NCBI GenBank assembly: GCA_021731405.1
Contig: JAKFXN010000005.1
Span: forward strand, 1 to 64,000
Length of the DNA: 64,000 nucleotides
DNA from: Candidatus Parcubacteria bacterium
Lineage (GTDB): Bacteria > Patescibacteria > Paceibacteria > UBA9973 > UBA918
Reading direction: 5' to 3'
Position 1 is the first letter of the stretch, and each line of letters begins with the position of its first letter. Below the pieces are notes generated by a model. That model did no database searches, was not told the origin of the DNA, and saw only the letters and a program-made list of their open reading frames with translations. Both the position numbers and the translations under genes were made by a program. Below are positions 1 to 8,214 of this stretch, piece by piece.

Positions 1-44
1 TATGGTTGCAATTTATAGGGTTTTCTAGTACTATAGCCCGCACT

Positions 45-377
45 ATGGCAACAAATACAGCTAACAAAGAAGCCTTCGCAGTTATCGCAACTGGCGGCAA
101 GCAATACATCGTTTCAGTCGGCGATACTTTACTTGTTGAGCTTATCGGCGAGCACAAGGAAGGAGATGCTATCGAATTTGATACCGTACTCATGACTGAT
201 GACGGAAAGGCAGTAAAGATTGGTACTCCAAACACTGGCACAAAGGTTAAGGCTACTTACCTCGGAGAGGAGAAAGGTCCAAAGCTTACAATTGTACGCT
301 ACAAGGCTAAGAGTAACCGTGACCGACGTATCGGACACCGACAGCACTACGCAAAGGTAAAGATTGAGTCTATCTAA
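45..377 (+). CDS. rplU: 50S ribosomal protein L21
   Basis: Large-subunit protein that binds 23S rRNA. The reading frame shows the L21 pattern ATGGKQYIVSVGD near the N-terminus and a basic C-terminus with HRQHYAKVKI, at the usual length (110 aa from the ATG at 45). An in-frame ATG at 6 would add 13 residues unlike L21, so 45 is preferred. L21 is normally followed by L27 (rpmA); here rpmA lies 7.5 kb away on the other strand and a terminator follows directly. Confidence 0.95.
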   Translation: MATNTANKEAFAVIATGGKQYIVSVGDTLLVELIGEHKEGDAIEFDTVLMTDDGKAVKIGTPNTGTKVKATYLGEEKGPKLTIVRYKAKSNRDRRIGHRQHYAKVKIESI

Positions 378-390
378 GACCAAAAAAGAA

Positions 391-418
391 AAGCCCCTCG
401 AAAACGGGGCTTTTTTTG
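391..418. terminator. Bidirectional terminator between rplU and the 429-758 gene
   Basis: A seven-pair stem (AAGCCCC / GGGGCTT) with an 8-base loop is followed by a T run on the + strand and by TTTTCTTTTTT on the - strand, so it can end both converging genes. A second hairpin, GCTCCTC / GAGGAGC at 421-440, overlaps the stop codon of the leftward gene. Confidence 0.85.
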
Positions 419-428
419 TTGCTCCTCG

Positions 429-758
429 TTATTGAGGAGCGAAACTAGGGGCCAGTTCATGGCCGGGGTCTTTGGTGAGGAATCCACCTTCTTGCAGCTT
501 GGCCACGAGCTTTTGTTCGGTCTCGGACAAGCCTTCAATCGGTCGATCTTTGTAGAACAGTGAGGCGTGCCAGACGACATCGTTCCAGTTGCTGATGGTT
601 ATTTCATCGGTGGGACCAGCGCAAGCACTCTCTGTAAGTTTCTGTTGAAGCAGCTTTCCTGCTTCAGACAGCAAACCAGTCGGTATACTGCGACTGACTT
701 CTGAGATCAAAAGCAGCAGAGCATGGAGCTTCTTAAGGGTTTCAAGTTGTGTGTCCAA
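429..758 (-). CDS. Small protein of unknown function, member 1 of a three-copy local family
   Basis: Not recognised. 109 aa, soluble, rich in Leu and Glu, probably helical. The C-terminal part (RPIEGLSETEQKLVAKL, then QEGGFL) matches the C-termini of the next two small genes (868-1068 and 1194-1394); this copy has about 40 extra residues in the middle. The start is TTG at 758, chosen because AGGAG lies 7 bases upstream and because the encoded MDTQL resembles MDTPL of the neighbour. It has its own promoter (804-832) and a terminator, so it is a monocistronic unit placed between rplU and recR. Confidence 0.65.
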   Translation of the reverse strand: MDTQLETLKKLHALLLLISEVSRSIPTGLLSEAGKLLQQKLTESACAGPTDEITISNWNDVVWHASLFYKDRPIEGLSETEQKLVAKLQEGGFLTKDPGHELAPSFAPQ

Positions 759-803
759 GGGAGACTCCTGATTGAAAAGAACAGTAAGAACAAATAACTT
801 AGG

Positions 804-832
804 TATTAAATAGTTTTTCTACAATATGTCAA
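804..832 (-). promoter_or_regulatory. Sigma-70-type promoter for the 429-758 gene
   Basis: On the - strand TTGACA (827-832) is followed after exactly 17 bases by TTAATA (804-809). The predicted 5' leader is about 40 bases and carries the AGGAG Shine-Dalgarno. Confidence 0.65.
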
Positions 833-840
833 GAATAACA

Positions 841-864
841 AAACGCACCAAGTGAGGTGCGTTT
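841..864 (-). terminator. Terminator of the 868-1068 gene
   Basis: Nine-pair stem AAACGCACC / GGTGCGTTT with a 6-base loop, 4 bases after the stop codon of the leftward gene and followed on that strand by a T-rich stretch. Confidence 0.8.
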
Positions 865-867
865 CTT

Positions 868-1068
868 TTAGGATTTGTGTTGTTTGTGTCGGCGAGCTTC
901 CCCGACAAATCCTTTGGGTGTGTTATCAGGGATGATGTATCCAAGAACAGTCAGTTTTTGTACCAGCTCTTCTTCTGTGGACGTGAGCTGTCTTTCATCT
1001 TTGCCTTCCATGAGAATGGCAGCTAAGTGAGCGACATGTTGTAAGTCTTTAAGCAGCGGGGTGTCCAT
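868..1068 (-). CDS. Small protein of unknown function, member 2 of the local family
   Basis: Not recognised. 66 aa. Residues about 26-46 (RQLTSTEEELVQKL, then GYIIP) align with members 1 and 3 of the same array, pointing to duplication. The tail is basic (EARRHKQHKS). ATG start at 1068 with AAAGG about 8 bases upstream. It has its own promoter (1117-1145) and terminator. No membrane segment or signal peptide. The conserved helix-turn-helix-like length does not by itself prove DNA binding. Confidence 0.6.
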   Translation of the reverse strand: MDTPLLKDLQHVAHLAAILMEGKDERQLTSTEEELVQKLTVLGYIIPDNTPKGFVGEARRHKQHKS

Positions 1069-1116
1069 TCTGTGGCCTTTACAATAAGGAACTAGGTAGG
1101 GGTGGAAATCTAAATC

Positions 1117-1145
1117 TATTTAAGCGCGTTTAGACTAATAGTCAA
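1117..1145 (-). promoter_or_regulatory. Sigma-70-type promoter for the 868-1068 gene
   Basis: TTGACT (1140-1145) and TAAATA (1117-1122) on the - strand, 17 bases apart. Confidence 0.6.
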
Positions 1146-1150
1146 GGTAA

Positions 1151-1178
1151 AAGAAAACTGCACCAAAATGGTGCAGTG
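1151..1178 (-). terminator. Terminator of the 1194-1394 gene
   Basis: CTGCACC / GGTGCAG stem with a 5-base loop, followed on the - strand by TTTTCTTTT. Confidence 0.8.
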
Positions 1179-1193
1179 CTTCTGAAATGGGTT

Positions 1194-1394
1194 TTAACCG
1201 TAGGAGGCGGCTTTACCGACTTGTCCCGCTACTTCGTTTGTGGGTGAAAGAAAACCGTTCTCTTGCAGCATGCGCACAATCTGTCTTTGGGTCTCGGAAA
1301 GCGAGCTGAGCTGCCTTTCCTGAAGCTCGATGGCCACCAGTTCGGCAATGCCATGAAGGTTCATGATTGTGGTGTCTCTCTGAGTTGCTGACAT
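1194..1394 (-). CDS. Small protein of unknown function, member 3 of the local family
   Basis: Not recognised. 66 aa. Carries RQLSSLSETQRQIVRML followed by ENGFLSP, the same block as in the two genes downstream. The ATG at 1394 is chosen over an in-frame ATG at 1436 because AAGGGG lies about 7 bases upstream and because the -10 element of the promoter falls inside the longer version. It is the first member met when reading leftward from recR and has its own promoter and terminator. Confidence 0.6.
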   Translation of the reverse strand: MSATQRDTTIMNLHGIAELVAIELQERQLSSLSETQRQIVRMLQENGFLSPTNEVAGQVGKAASYG

Positions 1395-1433
1395 ACGATT
1401 CCCCTTGAGGTTGTAAAAAGAGCTTTCAAAGCT

Positions 1434-1462
1434 CATTAAATACGATTTTAGATTTTAGTCAA
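1434..1462 (-). promoter_or_regulatory. Sigma-70-type promoter for the 1194-1394 gene
   Basis: TTGACT (1457-1462) and TTAATG (1434-1439) on the - strand with a 17-base spacer, starting just after the recR stop. Confidence 0.6.
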
Positions 1463-1472
1463 CAAACACAAA

Positions 1473-2096
1473 CTAATTACGGTTCCTGAGAGCGTTTTTG
1501 ATGGTCTCAGCGTCAGCGTACTCAAGTTCGCTGCCCGTAGAGAGGCCACGGCCAAGAGTTGAAACTTTAAGGGTGCTAGAACCGTCAATTTCTCGTAGAA
1601 CAGTATCGATGTACCTACCAGTGTTTTCGCCGTCGGGGTTGATTGCAAAAGCAAAGATTACTTCTGATAAGCCGTGGGTAAGACGCTCTGCTATCAGTGC
1701 TCGAAAAGCACCGGTGCGGAGTTTTGCGCCAGGCTCTACTGCACTCAAGAGGGGAATAGTGCCACCAAGGACAAAGTAGAGACCGTCATATACACCACTG
1801 CGTTCGATGGCTTGAATATCGGTATCGCGAGCAACTACAATTAGCTTGTTGCGGTCACGAGCTTCATCAGCACAGATTGAACATCGCGTGTTACTTTGCT
1901 TGTATGAAGGTGAAAAGAAGCGATGGCAGTCACTACACTCACTTACTGATTCTGGTAAAGAGGTAATAAGCTCAGCTAGTTCGGCAACTTGTTCTTTTTT
2001 GAGGGTAAGAATATGAAACGCAAAACGCCGTGCTTGGCGTCCGCCAATTCCAGGAAATTTTTCAAAATAAGCGATGAGCTTGTCGAGTGGGGTCAT
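1473..2096 (-). CDS. recR: Recombination mediator protein RecR
   Basis: RecR works with RecO/RecF to load RecA on gapped DNA. The 207-aa protein has the expected order: helix-hairpin-helix with FPGIGGRQARRFAFH near residue 14, a four-cysteine zinc site (CSDC and CSIC, about residues 54-75), a Toprim domain (about residues 84-180), and the C-terminal Walker-B-like block. Length is that of the family. A possible -10 (TATAAT at 2115-2120) sits 19 bases upstream. The 170 bases between recR and dnaB hold no other gene that I can see. Confidence 0.95.
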   Translation of the reverse strand: MTPLDKLIAYFEKFPGIGGRQARRFAFHILTLKKEQVAELAELITSLPESVSECSDCHRFFSPSYKQSNTRCSICADEARDRNKLIVVARDTDIQAIERSGVYDGLYFVLGGTIPLLSAVEPGAKLRTGAFRALIAERLTHGLSEVIFAFAINPDGENTGRYIDTVLREIDGSSTLKVSTLGRGLSTGSELEYADAETIKNALRNRN

Positions 2097-2269
2097 ATAG
2101 GTTCAATAGGAAGTATTATACAGGATTGGGGTTTGAGACTTAGATAGAGTCGTCGATAATTTGTTCTCCTTTGCAGGCCACATACATCATTTTCTCCCTA
2201 CGGGGTCGAAACTGATGTTGCGTCTGCATAAGTTCGCAATAGTCGACGCGTTGCGTCTCGTTTGTTTAC

Positions 2270-3649
2270 TTAGAATTCATCATTATTATGGGCGCTGTGG
2301 TGTTGAGTGTCGAGATTGACGAAGCGAACATGTTTGCCGTCGAAGTATAGTTCGCACGAACCAACCGGACCGTTACGATGCTTTTCAACCAAAATCTCAG
2401 CGATGTTTGGACGATCTGATTCTTTGTTTATTTTGTCTTCACGGTGAATAAACATCACCACGTCGGCATCCTGCTCAATCGAACCAGAGTCGCGAAGGTC
2501 AGAGAGACGCGGCTTGCCGCCACGCTGCTCTACGGCTCGAGAGAGCTGTGAAAGGGCAATCACTGGCACCTCAAGGTCACGCGCCAGAATCTTAAGTGAA
2601 CGAGAAATCTCTGTTACTTGCTGCACCATCGAATCGCTAGCTTTGGTAGCAGTAGGGGACATGAGCTGGAGGTAGTCGACAATAAGAAGATCCAGACCAT
2701 GCTCATTTTTGAGACGTCGTGCGGCGGAACGCATCTTGAGGATGTTGTTACCTGCTTGGTCGTCAATATGAATCTGAGCGTCAGAGAGCTTGGCCATGGC
2801 TTGTTGTACGGCTTCAAACTCTTGGTCGTTGCTAAGTTTACCGGTACGGAGTTTCCATGAGTCTACACCTGCTTCCGCTGCGAGCATACGATCTACGAGT
2901 TGTTGGTCGGACATTTCCAGAGAGAAGATACCAACTGACGCGCCAAATTTGAGCGCTGCGTTACGAGCTACATCCAGGGCAAAGGTAGTCTTTCCCATAG
3001 AAGGCCGAGCAGCCAGAATGATGAGGTCAGATTTCTGGAATCCAGCTAGGAGGTTATCAAGAGCAGTAAAGCCAGATGGAACACCACGACGCTCGTTTTG
3101 ATTGGCGCTTAGGTATTCAAAACGTTCCCAAGCTTCAGTGAGGGAAGTGCCGATGGTTTTAAATTTTTGAGCGGTGGGAGATTGAGTAGCGTGGAAGATT
3201 TTTTTCTCAGCTTGATCTAGTGCTTCATCCACACTCTCAGGGTCTGAGTAACCAATCTCAGCGATATCATCGGCGGCATTAATAAGACTGCGAAGGGCAG
3301 ACTTACCTTGTACTAGCTCAGCATAGTAGTGAGCATTGCCAGCAGCCGGCACAGTCTCAATCAGTTCTGTGATATAGCTTGCCCCTCCGACACGGTCGTG
3401 AGTGTTGTTGGCTTTTAGTTTTGAAACAACTGAGACAATATCTATTGGGTCACCTTTAGAAAAGATAGAAGCGATGGCCTCATAAATAACGCGGTGTTTG
3501 TCGGCATAAAAACTTTCTGGATAGACAGTAACAGAGACATCGTGCATCACATCAGGCTTCAGGATAATCGCTCCGAGGAGTGCTTTTTCAGCATCTACGT
3601 TGTGGGGTGGGGTGCGCAGAGCGCGATTGGTAGGACGGGTATCTGCCAT
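2270..3649 (-). CDS. dnaB: Replicative DNA helicase DnaB
   Basis: Hexameric 5'-3' helicase of the replication fork. 459 aa with the N-terminal primase-interacting domain (PHNVDAEKALLGAIIL near residue 15) and the RecA-like ATPase domain: Walker A AARPSMGKTTFALD near residue 215, Walker B LLIVDYLQLM, and the SRAVEQR and DLRDSGSIEQDADVV blocks. No intein. An extended -10 (TGC TACAAT, 3659-3664) ends 9 bases before the ATG, suggesting an essentially leaderless mRNA. Confidence 0.97.
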   Translation of the reverse strand: MADTRPTNRALRTPPHNVDAEKALLGAIILKPDVMHDVSVTVYPESFYADKHRVIYEAIASIFSKGDPIDIVSVVSKLKANNTHDRVGGASYITELIETVPAAGNAHYYAELVQGKSALRSLINAADDIAEIGYSDPESVDEALDQAEKKIFHATQSPTAQKFKTIGTSLTEAWERFEYLSANQNERRGVPSGFTALDNLLAGFQKSDLIILAARPSMGKTTFALDVARNAALKFGASVGIFSLEMSDQQLVDRMLAAEAGVDSWKLRTGKLSNDQEFEAVQQAMAKLSDAQIHIDDQAGNNILKMRSAARRLKNEHGLDLLIVDYLQLMSPTATKASDSMVQQVTEISRSLKILARDLEVPVIALSQLSRAVEQRGGKPRLSDLRDSGSIEQDADVVMFIHREDKINKESDRPNIAEILVEKHRNGPVGSCELYFDGKHVRFVNLDTQHHSAHNNDEF

Positions 3650-3658
3650 AGTTGGTAG

Positions 3659-3664
3659 ATTGTA
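3659..3664 (-). promoter_or_regulatory. Extended -10 element of dnaB
   Basis: TGC followed by TACAAT, 9 bases upstream of the dnaB ATG. No good -35 is seen. The spacing predicts a transcript that starts at or within about 3 bases of the start codon. Confidence 0.5.
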
Positions 3665-3727
3665 GCACGGTTAACTCCTTGACTGTTTTTGCACAGTACT
3701 GTGGATTTTGTGTATAGCAAAATAGCC

Positions 3728-5179
3728 TTACGCCTTACTAATTTTTGGACCGTGTGGGGTGTCTTCGACCGCGTAGCCTTTGAGGTTTAGGGCTTCACGG
3801 AGTCTGTCTGCTTCAAGCCAATTGCGGGCAATTCGAGCTGCTTCGCGTTCGTCTACGAGTACTTGAATTTCTTCTGGAACATCTTTGGTAGTCAAAATAC
3901 CGAGGGTCTTTTTACCATCTTCTACACTATCACTAAGACCTATTTCAAGAACGCTATCAAAGTATTGAATAGTGGCGCACTTTGTTTTGGCGTCTAGTTT
4001 TTCGTCTTTGGTGATTTCAAATAGAAGGGCAATTGCTCCTGGAGTATCGAGGTCATCGGCAAGGTGGGCTTTGAAACGCTCAACATAGGTTTTGTCTGGC
4101 TTACCAGCTACTTGTTTGTAGTCTTCATACACGTAGCGCTTAAGACGATAGAGAGCTTGCTTCGCCCCTAAGAGCGCATCCCAAGAAAAGTTTACCGTTG
4201 AACGGTAGTGAGAGGTGAGTAGCCAATAGCGGTAATCATCTCCACTATAACCACGGTCTACTAAGTGACGGAGATTGATGGTGTTACCGAGAGACTTGCT
4301 GATTTTGGTACTATCAATAGTAATGAAGGCATTGTGCATCCAGTACCGCACGTACTTTTTGCCGGTTGCACATTCGGACTGTGCAATCTCAGCGTTGTGG
4401 TGGGTATGGATATGGTCAATTCCACCAGTGTGGATGTCTATCTCTTTACCGAGTGTCGCCATAGCCATGGCGGAACATTCAATGTGCCAACCAGGGAAAC
4501 CTTTTCCAAAGCGACTCTCCCAACCAAGGAGACCTTTTTTCCAAACAGCAAAGTCGGCCGGATGATGCTTCTCGGTATTTACCTCCACTCGTGCGCCACT
4601 CTTCAGTTCTGAGATGTCGATATTGCCAAGGCGACCATAAGCTGGATACTTTTGGATATCAAAATACACTCCGTCTTTTGTTTCGTAGGTGTAGCCTTTT
4701 TCACTCAGGGTCTCAACCAGACGAATTTGCGCTTCAATGTAGTCACTGGCTCGTGACCATGTGGTTGGTGGTAAAATGCGAAGTGAATCCATGTCGTCAT
4801 AAAAGGCTTCAATATATATATCTGAAAGCTGTCGCATAGCAGATAGGGTAACCGGTAACCCTTCACGCTTGAGACCTTTCATCATTTTGTCCTCACCAGC
4901 ATCGCCGTCGTCAGTTAAGTGCCCAAAGTCTGTCAGGTTGATTGTGTGTTTAACGTGGTAGCCGTGGATAAGAAGGGTTCGCTTGAGGATGTCCGAAAAG
5001 ACATATGAACGAAGATTACCAATATGAGCAAAATCGTAAACGGTTGGACCGCAAGAGTACATAGTCACCATCTTTTTTGAGAGGGGGACAAACGGCTCTA
5101 GACTAGTCGTTTCAGTATTATAGAGATTTACAAGTGGGAGAGCAGGGGTCTCTTTGGCTGAAAAAAAGTTCTTAAACAT
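3728..5179 (-). CDS. cysS: Cysteinyl-tRNA synthetase
   Basis: Charges tRNA-Cys. Class I signatures are HIGN (in FAHIGNLRSY) and KISKS (in TKISKSLGN); zinc ligands are supplied by CGPTVYD, by the Cys in HIECSAM, and by downstream His/Glu. The C-terminal helical domain ends normally. The start is placed at 5179 (483 aa) rather than the ATG at 5212: an extended -10, TGC TACACT at 5187-5192, lies 7 bases before it, fitting leaderless translation. Divergent from ctpA. Confidence 0.95.
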   Translation of the reverse strand: MFKNFFSAKETPALPLVNLYNTETTSLEPFVPLSKKMVTMYSCGPTVYDFAHIGNLRSYVFSDILKRTLLIHGYHVKHTINLTDFGHLTDDGDAGEDKMMKGLKREGLPVTLSAMRQLSDIYIEAFYDDMDSLRILPPTTWSRASDYIEAQIRLVETLSEKGYTYETKDGVYFDIQKYPAYGRLGNIDISELKSGARVEVNTEKHHPADFAVWKKGLLGWESRFGKGFPGWHIECSAMAMATLGKEIDIHTGGIDHIHTHHNAEIAQSECATGKKYVRYWMHNAFITIDSTKISKSLGNTINLRHLVDRGYSGDDYRYWLLTSHYRSTVNFSWDALLGAKQALYRLKRYVYEDYKQVAGKPDKTYVERFKAHLADDLDTPGAIALLFEITKDEKLDAKTKCATIQYFDSVLEIGLSDSVEDGKKTLGILTTKDVPEEIQVLVDEREAARIARNWLEADRLREALNLKGYAVEDTPHGPKISKA

Positions 5180-5186
5180 ACCAGAC

Positions 5187-5192
5187 AGTGTA
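5187..5192 (-). promoter_or_regulatory. Extended -10 element of cysS
   Basis: TGC TACACT on the - strand, ending 7 bases before the chosen ATG at 5179; it lies inside the longer possible reading frame and so decides the start. Confidence 0.5.
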
Positions 5193-5230
5193 GCAAAGGG
5201 AACGCCAAACATGAAGTCACCAGTGTCTTT

Positions 5231-5258
5231 TTGCCTTAAGGCTAGTGTGTGCGATAAT
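5231..5258 (+). promoter_or_regulatory. Promoter of the carboxy-terminal protease gene
   Basis: TTGCCT (5231-5236), a 16-base spacer ending in TGC, and GATAAT (5253-5258). The -10 ends 7 bases before the ATG at 5266, so the mRNA is probably leaderless. Confidence 0.55.
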
Positions 5259-5265
5259 ACTAGGT

Positions 5266-6600
5266 ATGCATGAGCAAAATGATGTTACAGAAAGTAACAA
5301 AGTACATGAGGTTGTCCGTGGAAAGAAGAATAATGCGTTAGGGGTTTTTTTGGCGTTGATATTGGCTGTTGGGTCATTCTTTTCTGGTATTCAAGTTGAT
5401 AACCTCATTAATAAAGAGGAACAAACTGCTAGTTTGTTTTCGTTTTTTGGTGTAGCTCCAGTTAAGTCTTCTACTACCGAAGTTGATTTGAGCCAGTTTT
5501 GGGAGGTTTGGAAGCTGCTCGATGAAAAGTTTATTGCGGCGAGTTCAACAGACACCTTGAGCTCTGAAGATAAAATCAACGGCGCCATTGAGGGACTGGT
5601 CGCTACCTATGGCGATCCATACACCGTTTTTTTACCGCCGGTTGAGAGTGCTGCTTTTGCAGAAGATATCTCTGGTAACTTCAGTGGTATCGGAATGGAG
5701 GTTGGTATTAGAGACAATGTCATAACAGTTATCTCACCGCTCCCTGACACACCAGCAGAACGAGCTGGTCTAGTAGCAGGAGATTTGATCTTAAAGATTG
5801 ATGGTGAAACTACTGAAGGGATGCAAATTGATGAGGCTGTCAATCGTATTCGCGGAGAGAAGGGGACTTCTGTTACACTCTCTGTTTACCGCGAAGGAGA
5901 ATTGGAAATCAAAGAAATTTCTGTCACTCGTGACACTATCTCTGTCCCGACTGTGGTGACTGAGACAGTGGAGGGGGTCTTCATCATCAAGCTCTATAGC
6001 TTCAACGCTATTTCCGAGATGAAATTCCAAGAAGCTCTGCGTGAGTATGTGGAAAGTGGTTCTGACTCTTTGGTACTTGATATGCGCGGCAACCCTGGCG
6101 GATATCTCCAGAGCGCAGTTTCAATTGCGAGTTTCTTCCTACCAACTGGAAAGGTGGTGGTGCGCGAGAGTTATGGTGGAGATGAAGAGGAGAAGGTGTA
6201 TCGCAGTCAGGGAAGAACAATGCGTGAATTTGCTCCAAAGAAGATGGTGGTTCTGGTAGATAATGGTTCAGCCTCAGCTTCTGAGATTTTGGCTGGAGCA
6301 CTTAAAGAGCATGGTGTAGCGACTGTTATTGGAGTAGACACTTTTGGAAAGGGTTCAGTCCAAGAGCTTATCCCGCTACCAGACGGTTCGTCAGTAAAGA
6401 TTACGGTAGCGCGCTGGCTTACTCCAGAAGGCGTCTCTATCTCTGAATCAGGGCTTTCACCAGATATCGTGATTAAACGAACTCCACAGCAACGTTTGGA
6501 CAATGTAGACCCGCAACAAGAAGCTGCTATCAAGTTTATTAAGGGTGAAGAGGTGGTTTCTGAGACTGAGGAAGCAGCTCCCGTGGAGGTTGCTGAATAA
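5266..6600 (+). CDS. ctpA: S41 family carboxy-terminal processing protease
   Basis: Membrane-anchored serine protease that trims C-termini of envelope proteins. Order of parts in the 444-aa product: N-terminal transmembrane helix (ALGVFLALILAVGSFFSG), a PDZ domain (about residues 120-205, with GIGMEVG and SPLPDTPAERAGL), then the S41 domain with RGNPGG, catalytic Ser in NGSASASEILAGAL and Lys in FGKGSVQELIPLPDG. The ATG at 5266 is preferred to 5245, which lies upstream of the -10 box. It is followed by a gene for L9. Confidence 0.93.
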   Translation: MHEQNDVTESNKVHEVVRGKKNNALGVFLALILAVGSFFSGIQVDNLINKEEQTASLFSFFGVAPVKSSTTEVDLSQFWEVWKLLDEKFIAASSTDTLSSEDKINGAIEGLVATYGDPYTVFLPPVESAAFAEDISGNFSGIGMEVGIRDNVITVISPLPDTPAERAGLVAGDLILKIDGETTEGMQIDEAVNRIRGEKGTSVTLSVYREGELEIKEISVTRDTISVPTVVTETVEGVFIIKLYSFNAISEMKFQEALREYVESGSDSLVLDMRGNPGGYLQSAVSIASFFLPTGKVVVRESYGGDEEEKVYRSQGRTMREFAPKKMVVLVDNGSASASEILAGALKEHGVATVIGVDTFGKGSVQELIPLPDGSSVKITVARWLTPEGVSISESGLSPDIVIKRTPQQRLDNVDPQQEAAIKFIKGEEVVSETEEAAPVEVAE

Positions 6601-6625
6601 AGTGGTGTTACAGGCCTCATTTTGC

Positions 6626-6631
6626 TATGAT
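6626..6631 (+). promoter_or_regulatory. Probable extended -10 for rplI
   Basis: TTGC followed by TATGAT, 38 bases upstream of the rplI ATG; TTACAG lies roughly at -35. Confidence 0.4.
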
Positions 6632-6669
6632 GCTCGTGTTATGAGTTTTAACATACCTTTGTAATCTGT

Positions 6670-7110
6670 ATGAAAGTTATTCTATTGCGAGATGTGGCCA
6701 AGATTGGAAAGCGGTATCAGGTGGTAGAAGTACCTGATGGCTTTGCACTCAATAAGCTCATTCCAAAGAAAGATGCTGAAGCGGCTACTCCAGCAAACCT
6801 AAAGCGAGTTCAAAATATGAGTCTCAAGAACACTTCTGACAAAGCGAGTATTCTGGCTGCCTTGAAGAAAATTACTGTTGATTTAAGTGAAGAACTTCTC
6901 GCTGTACCGATGCAGGCAAACAACCAAGGACACTTGTTTCAAAGTGTTCATACCGATGATGTAGTAGCAGCTGCGGCTCGTAGGGGAGTGGCTATTCCAA
7001 AGACGTACATCTCGTTTGCTCAACCAATTAAGTCTACGGGAGAACATCAGGTATTACTGAAGGATCAAGGAGAGACATTTATTCTTCCAATTATGGTAGT
7101 AGCTAAGTAA
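6670..7110 (+). CDS. rplI: 50S ribosomal protein L9
   Basis: Binds 23S rRNA near the L1 stalk. 146 aa, full length, with the N-terminal signature MKVILLRDVAKIGKRYQVVEV and conserved GFALNKLIPK, a central helix and a C-terminal domain (residues about 75-146). L9 is absent from a number of CPR genomes, so its presence is worth noting for lineage placement. The cyclophilin gene follows after 7 bases and is probably co-transcribed. Confidence 0.93.
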   Translation: MKVILLRDVAKIGKRYQVVEVPDGFALNKLIPKKDAEAATPANLKRVQNMSLKNTSDKASILAALKKITVDLSEELLAVPMQANNQGHLFQSVHTDDVVAAAARRGVAIPKTYISFAQPIKSTGEHQVLLKDQGETFILPIMVVAK

Positions 7111-7117
7111 TTGTAGT

Positions 7118-7825
7118 ATGAAAAAAAATAATATAATTACAGTAATTGGAGTGATGGTGCTTTGCGGAGCGATGGTGTGGGGGCTTACAGAGCTCCTAGG
7201 GCCAAAGACGACACCGAGTGGCGAAGAAACTATTAGTGAGATAAATGAACCGCTGACAGCTCCTCTCAACGCAGATGAGCTGAAAGCCTACAACGTTGCT
7301 ATGACAAACGAAAACAACCCAATTGCTCGAGTACAAACAAATCTCGGTACATACGAAATCGAATTGTTTGAAGACACTATGCCGATTACTGCTGGCAACT
7401 TCATTAAGCTTGCTGAAGAAGGTTTTTATAACGGCGTAAAGTTTCATCGAGTGATTGATGGATTTATGATTCAGGGAGGGGATCCAATTACCAAGACTGA
7501 TGAATTCCTCCGCTACGGTACAGGGGGACCAGGCTACGCTATCCCAGACGAGCATATTGCAGGTGAGTATCTCACAAACGTGCGGGGCACCATCTCAATG
7601 GCCAACAGTGGACCAAACTCAGGCGGTAGTCAGTTTTTCATTAACGTAGCTGACAACACAAATCTCGACTTTGATAAACCACCACTATCTTCAAAGCACC
7701 CAGTGTTTGGGCGAATAGTATCTGGAATGGATGTGGTTGATAAAATTGCTCAGGTAGAAGTAAACGAACGTGATTTACCGCTTGAGGAAGTGGTAATGGA
7801 ATCAGTCACCATTGTGCGACCGTAA
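7118..7825 (+). CDS. Membrane-anchored peptidyl-prolyl cis-trans isomerase, cyclophilin type
   Basis: Helps proteins fold outside the membrane by isomerising prolyl bonds. 235 aa: an N-terminal transmembrane or uncleaved signal helix (residues about 5-25), a short linker, then a single cyclophilin domain with FHRVIDGFMIQGGDP, the GTGGPGY loop, GTISMANSGPNSGGSQFFI and a C-terminal FGRIVSGMDVVDKI. The active-site Arg and Phe/Gln residues are present. It is the last gene before a bidirectional terminator. Confidence 0.93.
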   Translation: MKKNNIITVIGVMVLCGAMVWGLTELLGPKTTPSGEETISEINEPLTAPLNADELKAYNVAMTNENNPIARVQTNLGTYEIELFEDTMPITAGNFIKLAEEGFYNGVKFHRVIDGFMIQGGDPITKTDEFLRYGTGGPGYAIPDEHIAGEYLTNVRGTISMANSGPNSGGSQFFINVADNTNLDFDKPPLSSKHPVFGRIVSGMDVVDKIAQVEVNERDLPLEEVVMESVTIVRP

Positions 7826-7846
7826 AGAAGGTAATGAAGAGGTAAC

Positions 7847-7884
7847 AAAAAACCGCGAGACTCATGTCTCGCGGTTTTTTTTGT
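7847..7884. terminator. Bidirectional terminator between the cyclophilin gene and rpmA
   Basis: Ten-pair stem AACCGCGAGA / TCTCGCGGTT with a 6-base loop, followed by eight T on the + strand and preceded by an A run that gives a T run on the - strand. Confidence 0.92.
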
Positions 7885-7889
7885 TTTCC

Positions 7890-8168
7890 TTAGGCAGCAA
7901 TTACATCAACTGCTTTCTTCGAAACTCGTTCTCCGTTGAATCGGATTTTGCGCATGTTGCGGAAAGAAACCGTGCCTGGCACCGCAGCGTAGAGAGTATG
8001 ATCTTTTCCGATAAAGACACCTTTACCAGCTTCAATCTTTGTCCCTCGTTGTCGTACGATGATGTGACCCGCTTTTACTTCTTGGCCATCAGTCTTCTTG
8101 ATGCCCAGGTATTTTGGTTGCGAATCACGCAGGTTTTTGGCGGTTCCGGCCGCTTTCTTGGTTGCCAT
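7890..8168 (-). CDS. rpmA: 50S ribosomal protein L27
   Basis: L27 sits at the peptidyl-transferase centre. 92 aa beginning MATKKAAGTAKNLRDSQPKY, with GHIIVRQRGTK and GKDHTLYA. The ATG at 8168 gives the family length; the frame stays open upstream to 8528 but only as a shadow of the opposite gene. There is no N-terminal leader to be cleaved (Firmicutes type). It is not next to rplU, which is unusual. Confidence 0.95.
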   Translation of the reverse strand: MATKKAAGTAKNLRDSQPKYLGIKKTDGQEVKAGHIIVRQRGTKIEAGKGVFIGKDHTLYAAVPGTVSFRNMRKIRFNGERVSKKAVDVIAA

Positions 8169-8172
8169 AGTA

Positions 8173-8204
8173 TATAATAAATAAACGAAATATAACGGGA
8201 GGAG
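8173..8204 (+). promoter_or_regulatory. -10 element and Shine-Dalgarno of the 8215 gene
   Basis: TATAAT at 8173-8178 and the strong Shine-Dalgarno GGGAGGAG at 8197-8204, 10 bases before the ATG. Confidence 0.5.
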
Positions 8205-8214
8205 TATACGATAT

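Noticed and set aside
2180..2215. GGGTCGAAACT-like T-loop hinting at a tRNA between recR and dnaB
   Set aside because: No matching acceptor, D or anticodon stems could be built on either strand.
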